64,000 nt of DNA from Microstegium vimineum (GCA_022036555.1 CM039128.1:496001-560000), one strand, 5' to 3'; positions 22,241 to 32,836 are shown, counted from the stretch's first letter. Translations and numbers: made by a program. Notes: a model not told the origin generated them from the sequence alone.

Positions 22241-24228
22241 GGTATATGTCCTGATATACATGGATGACTAGATGGACAATCAGGGTCGACTAGCCTCGAC
22301 TAATCGGCCTGGTCGATAACTAATCACGAGTAGTCGTCTGGTCGGTCCCATGGCGACTAGGTTCAACTAGACGACTTGAAAACATTGGTGTCCAGTGGGT
22401 ACCAAACTCAGGTCTTATGGGTTGCAGGGTATGCCAATATAGACTAGTCAAGCTCCTTACCTCGGCATAGGATCTTGAAAATGACCCAGCTGTAGGTTCA
22501 GCAGGTGCTGGCGCAAATGGAGACCTCACTGCAAAACAAAGGCAAAAGTAAGTAAAGCGACAAGAGAAAAACAGACTCAGTATGGCAAACAAGGAAAAAG
22601 ATATTCGTAAGATACTAACCAGAACCAAAGTCACCGTTCGACGCACCATACATGTTAGTTTGCTACAGAAGGGAAAGTGGTCAGAAATAGGATGGTAATT
22701 GAAAGCATGAGCATGCTTGTGGAACAGGAATATGGGTGGGCATTATAAGTGCACACCTGAGAAGCTCTCCATGAACTGTTAATTGCCCCTGAAATCACAA
22801 CCAAACAAATGGTAATGTTGTGAGATTCACAAAGACGTTGGGTAAACAAATTTCTAATCTTTACTCAGCACAAGGTGGGAAGCTTTTAACAACAGAGCTA
22901 AGCACTGAACCATGAAACATAAATTTGGGACACTGACCATTCCTTACAACAGGAGGGGCATGGTCTTCCAGTGGGCGGTACTGAGAAAACCTATCGTCCC
23001 TGGTAATGTTTATGGGTTCCCTGGTATGACTGATTGACTCAGTCAAGGATTTTAACTCCTTGGCTTGGGAATCTAGAGCTTGTGTTAACGTCACTAGTAT
23101 CTTCTTTTCTGCAAACAAGAATAAAATGACATTATTGGAGTGAGTTGAACCATTGGCAAGGAAGAAGAAGAAAATCATGAACAGATAGAGTGAAACCTTC
23201 ATCCTTTGAAGCAAGCAGCTGTTGGTTTGTTTTGGCAATAGCAGAAACAGCCGAAGCAGAAGCCTTTACAGCCTCGGCCGTTTCCTCATCTATCCTGGGC
23301 TTAAGTCGGTTGCCTTCAATGCCATCACCTTCAGCTACGACATTGCGTATCCAGGACTTGAGCCTAGGAAGGAACAGTTTCTAACATGGAAATAAAGATG
23401 CCCCAGTTAGTATGTGGGAAGGATTGCAAAAATTAAGAGATGAGAAAAATACCTTGATAAAGACAGCAGCGCTAGCACCAAAACCAAGCAAGAGCCCTGC
23501 AGCGAGGAATGCTTGGTACCAGCTGAACCTGGGCTGGTTCGAAGGACGACAGGGCCAGTGGTTGCTGGGTGCACAGGTTGCGCTGGCGCATAAGTTTGCA
23601 ACCCAGCGGATTGATTCTGGTTGCTGACTGTAAGCAATCAAACAGAGGGACAAGGCAAGCCTGTAAGTGAAGTCATCAACATGATAAGATGAGACAGACA
23701 AGAGATGGTTTAGTTGAGTTACCCTGCTGCTGTAGAGAAGTGGTAGCCGTAGTGCTGGGTTGGGGATCCTGCAAGCCAAGCAGCAGACAGAGAGGCGGCA
23801 TAATTGTAAGATAAGAAGGCACGGGCATGGTTGAAGACGGTGATGGAAGGAGGATGTATCTTCATCTTACAGGAACTCTTCGGAAGGCCTCGTCGATCTC
23901 CTCGGTGGTGAGGCCCTTCTTCTCGAGGAAGGACCGCCTGTAGACGACGGGGGAGCCCCTGACCTTGGGGTGGGAGAGGAACTTGACGGCGTTCTGGACG
24001 TAGTCCTCTCTCACGGGCTGCGGCGCCGCCTCGAAGACGAGCTTGTCGCCGCCGGCTCCCGGGTCAGCATCTGCCGCCGCTGCTGCTAGGGCAAGGAAAA
24101 ATTGATTCTTCTCGAATCTAACTGCTGATCTACCTAAAAATTGGAACCTAATCGAGCAGCAAGTGGAGGAGGAGGACGGGGAAGGTACCTGGGGGTTGCT
24201 GCTGGCCGGAGCCGGTGCCGGAGGCCAT
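17289..24228 (-). CDS. PEX14: Peroxisomal membrane docking protein PEX14
   Basis: Eleven exons on the minus strand: 24228-24189, 24085-23871, 23768-23723, 23627-23453, 23380-23197, 23108-22938, 22788-22757, 22662-22620, 22528-22461, 17862-17818, 17735-17289. The N-terminal domain (about 38-85, REDYVQNAVKFLSHP to DEAFRRVP) is the PEX5-binding domain, followed by a Pro/Gln/Thr-rich linker, one membrane segment (WYQAFLAAGLLLGFGASAA), a coiled-coil region and a Pro-rich tail with RRWVPPQPPG. PEX14 forms the docking pore for import of PTS1/PTS2 cargo into peroxisomes. All junctions keep phase except in exon 4, which is one base short (175, not 176), so the linker and membrane segment lie in different frames near 23535-23545. 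This is either a real one-base deletion or an assembly error; an alternative acceptor two codons inside would avoid the break but give an atypical linker. Intron 9 (4.6 kb) contains nested transposons. Length if unbroken would be about 488 residues, close to the family norm. Confidence 0.85.
19329..22182 (-). mobile_element. RTE-clade LINE, slightly 5'-truncated
   Basis: Minus-strand element. The 3' end carries the plant RTE tail (CCTACCCCAACTTGCTTGGG then GTTGATGTTGATG repeats, plus 19329-19395). The 5' end breaks off inside the endonuclease N-terminus against a (GA)n tract (22183-22202). Both flanks run into (AT)n tracts (19288-19328 and 22203-22236), so a target duplication cannot be read. 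It is nested in the hAT-like element. Confidence 0.85.
19416..22169 (-). CDS. RTE endonuclease-reverse transcriptase
   Basis: One open frame of 917 codons with no stop or frameshift. It begins just inside the apurinic endonuclease domain (CVQETKWKG, catalytic Glu), continues through GGDLNGHVG and FSSGLSCSQIDFVLARR (metal-binding residues and the SxxD/H site, here SQID), then the reverse transcriptase with AFLLRQ-like palm motifs and the active site FADDVVLVD, and ends with an RTE-type C-terminal region containing WFGHVQRRP. About 30 N-terminal residues of a full protein are missing. The frame also reads open upstream of the first Met to the truncation point. The long intact frame points to a young insertion. 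It would be expressed, if at all, from its own promoter, antisense to nothing here because PEX14 runs in the same direction. Confidence 0.85.
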   Translation of the reverse strand: MCVQETKWKGQKAKEVDNTGFKLWYTGTTSSRNGVGVLIDKSLQGGVVEVKRQGDRIILVKLVISDLVLNVISAYAPQVGLDKCAKRQFWEDLDGIVRAVPSSEKLFIGGDLNGHVGASSTGYEAAHGGFGSGRRNQEGEDILDFATAFDMMVANTFFQKRESHLVTFSSGLSCSQIDFVLARRGDKRACVDCKVIPEECVVSQHKLVVADFRFLMQTCRAKQAKIARTKWWNLEGETSKIFKARVIEEGPWKDEGDANNMWEKMTTYVRKVAAEVLGVTKGSGCAMKDTWWWNEDVQKAIKEKKEGYKSLFQDRSADNIEKYKVAKKAAKRAVAEAKGRAYEDLYKRLDTKEGEKDIYRMARTRERKTRDFPQVKCIKDEREQLLVKEDEIRQRWQEYFDKLFNGENDNSPVQLDDSFDDNNRRFERRFQESEVREALKRMKGSKAMGPDGIPIKVWRCLGDIAIVWLTKMFNNIFRSNKMPEEWRRSTLVPIYKNKGDIQSCNNYRGIKLMSHTMKLWERVIEHRLRRRTRVSTNQFGFMPRRSTTEAIFLLRQVMERFREQKKDLHMVFIDLEKAYDKIPRNVMWWALDRHKVPTKYVTLIKDMYNNVVTSVRTNDGNTDYFPIRIGLHQGSALSPYLFALVMDEITRDIQGDIPWCMLFADDVVLVDESLAGVNRKLELWRQTLESKGFRLSRTKTEYMKCDFGTTAQDEGDVSLEGQVVPKKDTFRYLGSMLQRDGDIDADVSHRIKAGWIKWRQASGILCDKRVPQKLKGKFYRTAIRPAMLYGAECWPTKARHVQQMSVAEMRMLRWICGHTRMDRVRNDDIRDRLGVAPIEEKLVQHRLRWFGHVQRRPPDAPVRCGVPSQANNIRRGRGRPKLTWAEAVNRDLKAWDISRDLCLDRIAWKAAIEVPEP

Positions 24229-24711
24229 GGCCTCGTCGCCTAGTCGCTTCTCCTCTGACGGGACGGGACGGGACTCTGAAGGTGTCGTCGGTCCCTTTTG
24301 GTTTTGTTCTGGACCTCAATCAGCTTCGCCTCATCTCATCGGCGGCAGGAGCAGACTTTGTTACCTATTCCAGTTCAAGTTCCAATCTCCAAACCCCACA
24401 ATTATCTTGCTTCCCCCGAAAAAAAATCGCATTTTTAATTAGTCAAATAATCTAAAATTTAACAGCCTATACATAAAATTACTAACACACTTAGGATATA
24501 ATAAATAAACCTATTTATTTAAGATATAAAAGTCAATACTAGGTTTAGTCAAACTTGGGATTTTTTTTTGACTTGGTTTATTGAAATGTTTGATAACAAA
24601 GTAAATATACATAATAGGACGACTTTTTTAGATCTCGCTATACAAGTGAAACATAAGCACCTTTTCCATGTTGCCCTTGCACACATAGGACACATTTGTA
24701 TTCGCGATTAA
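24229..24711. other. PEX14 upstream region
   Basis: The first 200 bases before the PEX14 ATG are GC-rich and contain no other gene; the rest is AT-rich. A short plus-strand ORF (24141-24455) overlaps PEX14 exon 1 antisense and has no domain. No clear TATA box could be chosen. Confidence 0.35.
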
Positions 24712-24882
24712 GGGGATGTTTGGTTACAGTTCCCTAAACTTTAGTAGCCAAACTTAAGTGATTTTAGGCCCTAAACTATCAAACACCTCCTAAAATACCC
24801 CCTAAACTTTAGTTGACTAAATTTTAATGGACACTAAACTTTAGTGACCACTAAACTCTAGGGAGGTAAACCAAACACCCGC
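24712..24882. mobile_element. Tourist-like MITE, 171 bp
   Basis: Left GGGGATGTTTGGTT and inverted right GCGGGTGTTTGGTT match at 12 of 14. TAA flanks both ends (24709-24711 and 24883-24885), the usual Tourist/PIF target duplication. Internal CTAAACTTTAGT repeats are typical of such elements. Confidence 0.75.
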
Positions 24883-24885
24883 TAA

Positions 24886-26197
24886 AACGGTGCAGCCGTC
24901 CATCGTGGTGTGGCGAAAGACACCGATGTAGTTTGTTTTTGTGGTAAAAAAAAGGCGCTCCACTGGAGCTTGGCGTAATTATGTGCTTCTTTTAACTGGC
25001 ACTATAAAGAACACGAATACAAACACGTCTGTCAGTAAGCTCTAGCGTCCAATCTTAGTTCATGGTAACACCTTTTTTGAGCAATATGACATGACAATTA
25101 ATGGAAAGAAGATAGATTGCCACATCTTTTATTATTATGCGAAATATTTAGAAGAAAAACTACACAATGGATCTTCCAATTTTCTAGCTTTATTTATAGG
25201 TAGGGTATAGAAAAAAAAAACTCGACTCTCTTATCTTTTATTCTTAATAACTAAACAAACATATACTCCATTCGTTACAAAAAAAAAGTCGTTATGGGAA
25301 ACGTGCAAGTCAAACTTTCTTAACTTTGACTAGGTTTGTATAAATGTGTACAATATTTATAACTGTAAATAAATTTAGTATTAAAATATATTCAAAGTTT
25401 AGCTTTTTTTTTGGCGAAAGAAGAATTATATTATATAATAGTTGGGTACATCAACATATTACAAACACTCTGAATTACACTAGATATATCCAGAAACTGA
25501 TTTTCATCTAAAATATACCCACGTCGTGAAAAAGCTCCAAATCTCAAACCAAACCTTTTTGACGCTTTGTATAGATGACCGCACAGGAAAATACTCGGCA
25601 CCAACAATAACGGTAAGCCTGAGAACAGATGTCCAACGGAGGACCAACATTCCTGTAGGTGGAATTGAGGATCTTTTTCGTCTTGCTGATGTCTTCCTTC
25701 TTCTTCTTTCTGTCAGCGAAGAATGAGGAAGACTGATCTGAAGGATATTCTCCCTAGTCTTTTATTGTGGCACCTCTCGTAATCAAAACTTGTTGTGCTG
25801 TGTGAGAAATGCCTTCAAGTTTAGCTGTGTGTGTCTCATAGGCTCCGAGCAGTAGGATACACGTACAGTACACGGTACACAGTATGTGGCTGTTTTTTTT
25901 GTGTGTGTGTTGGCTGCTGGCCTGCTGGGACCCTAGCCTAGCCTAGGAGAGGGAGAAGCAAGCTCTCACAACACAACCGTCAGTGTCACAGGCTCTGGCA
26001 GCGTCCTTCTCCTTCTCTTCCCCCTCTCCGGTTCCGGTGGAGGAGAGGAGAGGAGGAGACCCTGTGGGTGTGGGCTGTGGCAGCGGGGCAGCCTTCTCCC
26101 CTCCCCCTTCCCCTTCCCCTCCCGAGTCTACTGTAGTGCAGTGTAGTGCAGTAGGGTTTCGCGGTCCTCCGCACCCATCCACCCCCGCATCCTCTCC
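24886..26197. other. Intergenic with partial Stowaway sequence
   Basis: About 25261-25400 resembles one half of a Stowaway element (ACTCCATTCGTTACAAAA, later TTTGACTAGGTTTGTATAA) with no matching right end. A 66-codon ORF at 25526-25726 has no known domain. The final 250 bases are CT-rich leader for the gene start at 26198. Confidence 0.4.
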
Positions 26198-26534
26198 ATG
26201 GCGGCTGATCCCGACGAGCTCAGCCGCCACCTCTCCGCGGTCGCCGTCTCCGAGTCTCCTACCGCCGCCGCGGCTGCGCTGGAGAGCAACAACAACAACC
26301 TCTTCCAGGTGATGCGCGCTGTCGAGGATGCGGAGGCCACCATCCGCCAGCAGGTAATCGTATCGTATCATCACTCTCTTCTCTTCCTGGGGAGCCCCTC
26401 TGCGGCGCAAGAGAGGGAGAGAGAGAATCATCTCGAATCAGAACGAACAAGAGACTCATCACGCCTCTTCTCTTTTCTTGTATTGACTGACTGTATTCCT
26501 CTTCATTCAGCTGGAGGAGAACAATAAAGAGTTT
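26198..26534 (+). pseudogene. 5' gene fragment, unrecognised acidic/helical protein
   Basis: Exon 1 (26198-26353) encodes 52 residues starting MAADPDELSRHLSAVAV and ending in a helical stretch NNNNLFQVMRAVEDAEATIRQQ before a clean GTAATC donor. A second exon after TTCATTCAG starts LEENN (26511), continuing the helix, but within a few codons the sequence loses coding character. The strongly conserved-looking exon 1 with a CT-rich leader suggests a genuine promoter and first exon. Candidate later exons (about 26843 and 26972) can be drawn, but their phases do not join. It is probably truncated by later insertions or has very long introns. I do not recognise the product; coiled-coil character is the only hint. 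Confidence 0.45.
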
Positions 26535-28501
26535 GTAATATTTCTATCAGACCCGTGCATTTTCACATTGGGCTGTTATTAGACCATAACAACAATTTTG
26601 AGTATTAGCTTATCCATGCTATTGTATATATATTGTTTCAGTATATAAAAAAACTAACTCGCTTTAACGCTTGCAAGTTGCAACAAATTCTTAGCAAAAG
26701 TCGGCGCAGCGGAGCGTGCCCCTCGGTGCTAGTTATTGTTACGCTTGCATTTGTGGCAGTTATTTTAGAGTGATGGTCTAGGCCATACAAATTGCATAAC
26801 ACAGAGACGCTAACTGTTTTTTTTTATAAAAAAAATCCAGGTCACGAGATGCCATTGTTCTAATACTAAGGCTATTCAAAATGAAGGTAAAGTTGCATTT
26901 CTCACTGATTTTTTATGCTTAGATGTTTATTTGTAATGCGTCGATGATGAGTCAGGAATTTCTGTGATTGCAGGCTTTTGAGAAGAGCAAGGGAAGAAGA
27001 AAGGGCATCTTTTTCAAGTAGTTTGCAGTAGTATTAGGTAGTGGCATGGCAGGTTGACTGCATTTTTTTTTGCGGTTCATGTACGTAGAAGGAAAGAGTG
27101 AGTTATCTGCATGCTTCTGTGCGCTAGTATCTGTAAAGTTCCGATTCAATTCGATTAGATTCAATTGGTACCGTACCCAGTTTTTTGGTTTGTTTGTTTT
27201 GTTGTAAAGAGGGATGAATTCATTTTTTCAATCTGATGTATGCATCCCGTTTCATTGGTGTAACGTTACTTACTGCCTCAATTGCAGTTGCATGCACACA
27301 GCCTGACCTTATGTTGGTTCGTTTGGCCAGATTGTAGATTTGACGGGTGACGTAAAGCAGAAGCAATTCAGATAGATTACCCCAGCTAAACTGCTGGGTG
27401 TCCCACTACACAAAGTGCAGAGTGGCAATTCATCATTGTGTCTAGCTGCGTGCATCCATCCAATGATCCAATCACTCACCCTCTAGCTAAGGAGGCAGCA
27501 ATTCATATATCTCGCTCTTTTTAATCATTGTACATGTAGATGCTTATAACAATGTACGCAGACTTGTCTTTATTCTAGTGACAAATCTGTCAAATTTATT
27601 CCAGTGAGCTTCGACCTCTTGACTTTGGGAGAGGAAATCTGTCAAATATATTCCAGTGAGCTTCGATCTCTTTTATCTAGCGAGGTTAGGACTTTATATG
27701 ACCTTTTTCTAGCCAAGGGATTGTTTGGTTCCACACATGCCGAGGTGTCGCTTCACACACACAAACAAACAAACAAAAACAAATAGCAATTGGTCAGGTA
27801 CCAATCTTTGGTAAGACTTTTCTTCACCGAAGCAATACCAATTCACCCAAAGCCTGGTAAATTCAATGCATCACGATACCAAATTATAGCATCTCTAAGA
27901 ATCTTTAAAATGTACTCTCTAATTATCATTTGGAGAGTTGTTTGAGTAAAATTCGTTTTTTATATTTTTGTGCGCTTAGAAAACAAAAACCTATAACACA
28001 TATCTTCAGTCAGAAGAAAGGAGGGCACAACATAGAGGTTTCATAAATTCTTCTATTCCGCTTATGGCTGGCAAGTAAGGAAAATAGTGGTCTTTTTTGT
28101 GAGTTGAATTGTTTATGTGAATCCTATGAGTGCAATGAACTGTATTTGAAGTCGTTTGGAGCATCGAGGTGTTGACAAAAATTTAGGCCCCCGTTTATCA
28201 ACACTACTTCAACACTATTTTTCAGCGAATTAATAGTGTTTTCTTCTTACAGTAAATTAGCATAAACATTGAACATAAGCCAAATTTCAACGAAATGAAC
28301 ATGACCTTAAAAAAGGATAAATATTGTGGCTTTTTTTGTGAGAGATGCATTAGTTATTAGTTATATTGTATAATGCTATGCTATTTGTCATACAATGTAT
28401 TTGATGTAAAATGTAAATGTTATTTTTTTTTGTCTTGCCATTATAGACTGTAAAATATATTTATTTTTGCAACAAAAATCCTAAGGCAAGATACATTTAA
28501 G
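26535..28501. other. AT-rich non-coding interval
   Basis: No supportable gene. A 38-base block starting AAATCTGTCAAAT is repeated at 27583-27620 and 27635-27672 (52-base spacing, two or three differences). MITE-like ends (AGCATCTCTAAGAATC) appear around 27889. It may partly be intron of the gene starting at 26198. Confidence 0.35.
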
Positions 28502-28846
28502 AGCAACTCCAACGATTTTGTAAATGAGCTTTGCATTCTTATTTTTACAAAAAAGACTAAAAAACTCATACCCAACGGTTTGACAAATAAGCTTTGCATT
28601 TTTGTTAACTTGACAATTTCCTTAGAAGTATTGGCATATATGTCAACCGTGGATTGCGCTTGGCCTTTCCCCCCTGCGCGTGTCTTTCCGCTCGCCACCA
28701 CAATTTTGGTCCACAACTTTAGTAATTGTCAAGTCAATTTTGTCAAACCGTTGGAGATTAACTTTTTTTACCTTTTCCATATTCATTTGGGACTTGGCAA
28801 ATTCTCAATTTTGCCAATACAAAATATGCAAAATCGTTGGAGTTGC
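28502..28846. mobile_element. MITE with 19-bp perfect inverted repeats, 345 bp
   Basis: AGCAACTCCAACGATTTTG at 28502-28520 is perfectly inverted at 28828-28846. Directly to the right another MITE-like end begins (TAAGAGCATCTCCAAGAG, 28849), whose partner end was not found. The GAGCAACTCCAAC terminus is widespread in grass non-autonomous elements. It is non-coding. Confidence 0.75.
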
Positions 28847-29805
28847 TATAAGAGCATCTCCAAGAGATTAACCAAATCGTTTTCTAAATGTAAATTTGGT
28901 TAGTATGAAAGGAAAAGATGTCTTCAACAGACTCTGTAAATGACTCTTTAAATTTAGAAGATCTTCATTTCACCTCATTCGCTCTCTATCTTTGGGTAGC
29001 CTACCTCACTAGCTATACAAACTTTTTATTTTACAGAGTTTGTTGGAGTAATCTAGTATTATCTATTTTAAAGAGTAACTAAATCACTAAATTTGGGTAG
29101 TATGTTTACAGAGTCTCTTATAAAACTTGTTTGGCAGGTGTATGGAATGGAAGTAGAGCGGAGAGGCAGGGTAATTATGGTGGAATCCAACACAAAACGC
29201 TGGCAAACCCCACCACAGGCAAGAGCAGAACAGCGAGGCAGTGGTCCAAGCCAACGACCGGACCGGACGGACCCAGCGGAAGGGGAATCATCGTCCTCGT
29301 CCACTCCCAACTCCTCCCACTGACCTCAGACCTCTGCTGCCGCCACTTCCACGCTCTTCCAATCTCTCCCCTCTTTCCCCTCCTCCTTCCCTTGGATTCG
29401 TTTCAGCTCCCTGAGAGACTGAAAATTGGATTGGATACTGGCAGTGTAAAGGCAGGATCAGCGGCGAGCCGTGCCCCCCAGAGTTCCATGTCCGCCATGA
29501 GATGAATTGGAGGAGCAACCGTCCTCCCCAGATTCCTCGGTCCTCGTCTTCTTCTCTCTTGCTAGCTTTGCTTGCTTTTGGTTCAACTTGCACACCATTC
29601 ATTTCGATTTTCTCCATTGGTGGCGTCCGGCGTCCGCAAGTCACAAGTCAAGCCCTCCTCCTCCTCCTCCTCCTCCTCTGTCCCTCGTCAAAGCAAGCAA
29701 GCAAGCAAAAGTGGGTGCCGGTGCCATCAGAGTAAGCAAGCTCCCATTTTTCCTTTCTTCCTATTCCTATACTAGTAGTAGCAGTATCCATTCCATCGGA
29801 TTGCC
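28847..29805. other. MITE remnant and 5' region of the receptor-like kinase
   Basis: 28849-29120 is AT-rich with a MITE-like left end. From about 29290 the sequence becomes CT-rich with (CTC)n at 29658-29682, fitting a promoter and leader for the kinase gene. Short ORFs here have no domain. Confidence 0.4.
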
Positions 29806-32800
29806 ATGTCCGGCGACACCACCGCCACGACGGGGACAGGCGCCACCAAGCCCAACCTCCACCTCCACCTCCACCTCCCACTCTCAAGACCCTGATTGAT
29901 TCGGAACATGGCCACCGCCCCCGCCACTGCTGGGGCCGCCTCCTCCGTCACCGGCGTCCTCGCGGCCCACTGCCACACCGGCCGACACCGCTGCGACGCC
30001 ACCGACCGCGTCCCCGCCCCTCACCTCTCCCCCAGCCGCCGCTCCTCCACCCTCCTCCCACTCCCATTTGCAGCCGCCTCGGCATACAGCCTCGCCACCG
30101 CCGCCGCGGACGCAGCCGGCGGCTCCTCCTCCTCCAAGGCCACCGCTGCTCTCTCCGCCGTCTGCCGCTCCGACGCCCTCGCTCTCTCCGCCAGCGTCTC
30201 CGGCCCCTGCTGCATCACCTCCTTCCAGTTCCAGCGCTCCCCGCCATCAGCACCACCACCGACTAGACACAAGCCATTATTACCTACGCCTGCCATTGCA
30301 GTTGACCCGGCTCACTCCGGCGCCGGCAAGAACCCAAGTTCCAACAAGTCGTCCACCCCAGGTGCGCCGTCCAGGAGCCCACCCTCCCCTTCGGCGGCCT
30401 TGGTAATGGTGTCGTCATAGCCATCGCTGCTGGGGTGGTCGCCCTGCTTGTACTTGTTAGCCTCCTAGTCGCAGCAGTTTGGTTCAACGACAAGCGCAAG
30501 AGGAAGCAAATGAATGGTTACAGAGCTGGTTTCATGTCCCCTACCTCGCCTTTTTCTTCGCAGCAACCTTCTGGTATTTTGTTTCTCACTTCTCCCTCCC
30601 TATATATATATATATCATGCCATTGTTGTTGTTCATGCAAGATGCAATTTTGGCATTGTTTGACTGTAGAAAAACAACAACTATGAATTATGTTTTGTGA
30701 GCTGTCCTTTTAATTGTACTTACTAGCTGATTGTGTAAGATTGTTGCCTCAAAATTCTGTGCATTTTGCTTAATACAGTATGCAGCTCTTCCAAATAGCT
30801 AGCAAGCAACACGGCCACTGATACCAATCTTGCCGCTTCCTTCAGGTGAATCTGCAAATGTAGGATCGACAGCTGATCCTTCTGTCCACACCAAGTATAG
30901 CGCCGGGAGCCCCAGGCTGCAACAATGCTTGTCCGATATCAGCATGGCCAACTCCAGGTCCTTCTCATATGACGAGCTGTATCAGATTACTGATGGTTTC
31001 TCAGCTCAGAGGCTGCTAGGGGAAGGAGGCTTTGGGCCGGTGTACAAGGGCCGCCTGCCAGATGGTAAAGATGTCGCCATTAAGCGACTAAAGGATGGTG
31101 GTGGACAAGGGGAACGCGAGTTCCAGGCTGAGGTGGAGATAATTAGTCGTGTGCATCACCGTCATTTGGTTTCTCTTGTGGGATACTGTATTTCCAATGA
31201 TCAAAGGTTACTTGTATACGACTTTGTTCCTAATAACACGCTGCATTATCATCTTCACGGTATGTTAGAGCCTCTTTCTAATCTTTTGGCAAGAGTTTTC
31301 CGATCTTCTGCCAGTAACAATTGAATTGAACTGCAATCACAGGACATGGGGGTTAGAATGGTCCATGCGAGTTAAAATTGCTGCTGGTGCTGCTCGTGGA
31401 ATTGCATACCTACATGAAGATTGTAATCTTCCTTCCTACTTCTCGTTTTCTTTGAAATGTTGATTTCCATCTATTTTTGTGTGCTAATTATTAAACACTT
31501 TACTTTTATCCATTTGCAGGCCATCTGAGGATAATTCATCGAGACATCAAGTCCTCAAACATTTTGTTGGATAACAACTTTGAGGCAAAGGTAACTAACT
31601 ACATTCCCTAAATGAGACTAACTATTTCTCACAATGTACCTAGCAATTTGTATTTTTTTTCTGATTGAATGCCATATACGAGTTCTAGGTTGCTGATTTT
31701 GGTCTTGCGAGGTTGGCTTTGGATGCTGTAACCCATGTAACAACCCGTGTTATGGGAACATTTGGGTGAGTGAAGTGCTGTCATATCTCAGAAAGTTCAT
31801 CAATATATGACATAATCATAATGAGTTCATGGCTGGATTTTTTTTTTCTTTTTCAGGTACATGGCTCCGGAGTATGCCTCAAGTGGCAAACTGACTGAGA
31901 GATCAGATGTATTCTCTTTTGGTGTAGTTTTGTTAGAGCTTATTACTGGTCGAAAACCTGTTGATGCATCGAGACCACTAGGCGACGAGAGCCTCGTCGA
32001 GTGGGTGAGTTTTAGCAGAGAGCTTATATTGCTTAGAGCGTGGTGATGTTCCTAGAGCACTTTTTATTGACTATGATTTTTGGGAGTTGCTATTGTTGGT
32101 AGCATAAGCTTTGTTCCCAACCAGTTTGTTCGCACCGTACATTCAATTTTGGATTGCAGTAGACTCATATATACATGAACAATGTCACCGCAGGCATAAT
32201 TGAACAATGTCACCGCTGTCATCCCGTGGCGGCATAGTTAGTTAGAACTTGTTTATGTTAAAGAATTACTGCACCATGAATATGATGCATGCCTGAGAAT
32301 TGTTGTTTGACTTCCTTTAATTTTTCCCAATTATTTGCAGGCTAGGCCATTGCTTTCTCGAGCCCTGGATACAGGCGATTTGGGAGGGTTGGTTGACCCC
32401 AGGCTTGAGATGAAGCTGAATGAGGTGGAGATGTTCCACATGATTGAGGCTGCTGCAGCCTGCATTCGGCACTCGGCATCAAGGAGGCCCAGAATGAGCC
32501 AGGTACTTAAAAGCAAAAGCCAAGCAATCGTGTGCGTGGTTTTGGTGTTGGACCCTTAGTCCATTGTCCATTCATGAGGCCGAATTGAAGATGACAATTG
32601 TGTTATTTCAAACTCAAATTCAGGTGGTGCGGGTTCTTGAGAGCTCAGCGGACATTGACCTAACAAATGGCGTTCAGCCTGGGCAAAGCCAGCTCTTCAA
32701 CGTGGCCAACACGGCGGAGATAAGGATGTTCCGGCGGATGGTGGCCGGCGCGCAAGATGACAGCTCTGACTTGACACAGTACGATTGGAGCAGAGGCAGT

Positions 32801-32836
32801 GACGCTGATGCCACCCCGAGTTCCAGGATCTTGTGA
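29806..32836 (+). CDS. PERK-type proline-rich receptor-like kinase
   Basis: Kinase part: exons 30846-31259, 31343 or 31357-31422, 31520-31590, 31689-31765, 31857-32004, 32341-32502, 32624-32836. It has LGEGGFGPVYKG (Gly loop), VAIK lysine, HRDIKSSN catalytic loop, DFG, and MAPE at subdomain VIII, so it should be an active Ser/Thr kinase. The membrane segment (GVVIAIAAGVVALLVLVSLLVAA) lies in the exon ending 30573. Upstream, Pro/Ser/Thr-rich sequence typical of PERK extracellular walls-sensing domains is open at about 29900-30260, but in another frame; a Ser/Asn-rich part (30260-30385) is in a third, and the ATG at 29806 soon meets a stop. Several one-base deletions, real or assembly errors, would explain this. 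After 31343 the usual acceptor gives an immediate TAG; the acceptor at 31355-31356 restores frame at the cost of about six residues. PERKs signal at the plasma membrane-cell wall. Kinase identity is firm; the start and integrity are not. Confidence 0.75.

Larger units (their letters stand above)
18979..22387. mobile_element. hAT-like element interrupted by a LINE
   Basis: Left end CAACGTTTTCAAGTTG and inverted right end CAATGTTTTCAAGTCG match at 14 of 16 bases. The flanking octamers GTGCCCAG (18971-18978) and GTGTCCAG (22388-22395) match at 7 of 8, the size made by hAT transposases. Subterminal parts carry repeated GACTAATC/GATTAGTC words, including the perfect inverted pair GACTAATCGTGATTAGTC. 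No transposase is visible, so it is non-autonomous; without the LINE it would be roughly 0.5 kb. It sits in PEX14 intron 9. Confidence 0.75.

Noticed and set aside
25943..26431. 162-codon minus-strand ORF
   Set aside because: Antisense to a CT-rich leader and the first exon at 26198; Gly/Glu-rich composition follows from the repeat.
26843..27021. Two exon-like blocks that could extend the gene starting at 26198
   Set aside because: Splice phases do not join (the first ends in phase 1, the second needs phase 0) and the peptide shows no likeness to anything known.
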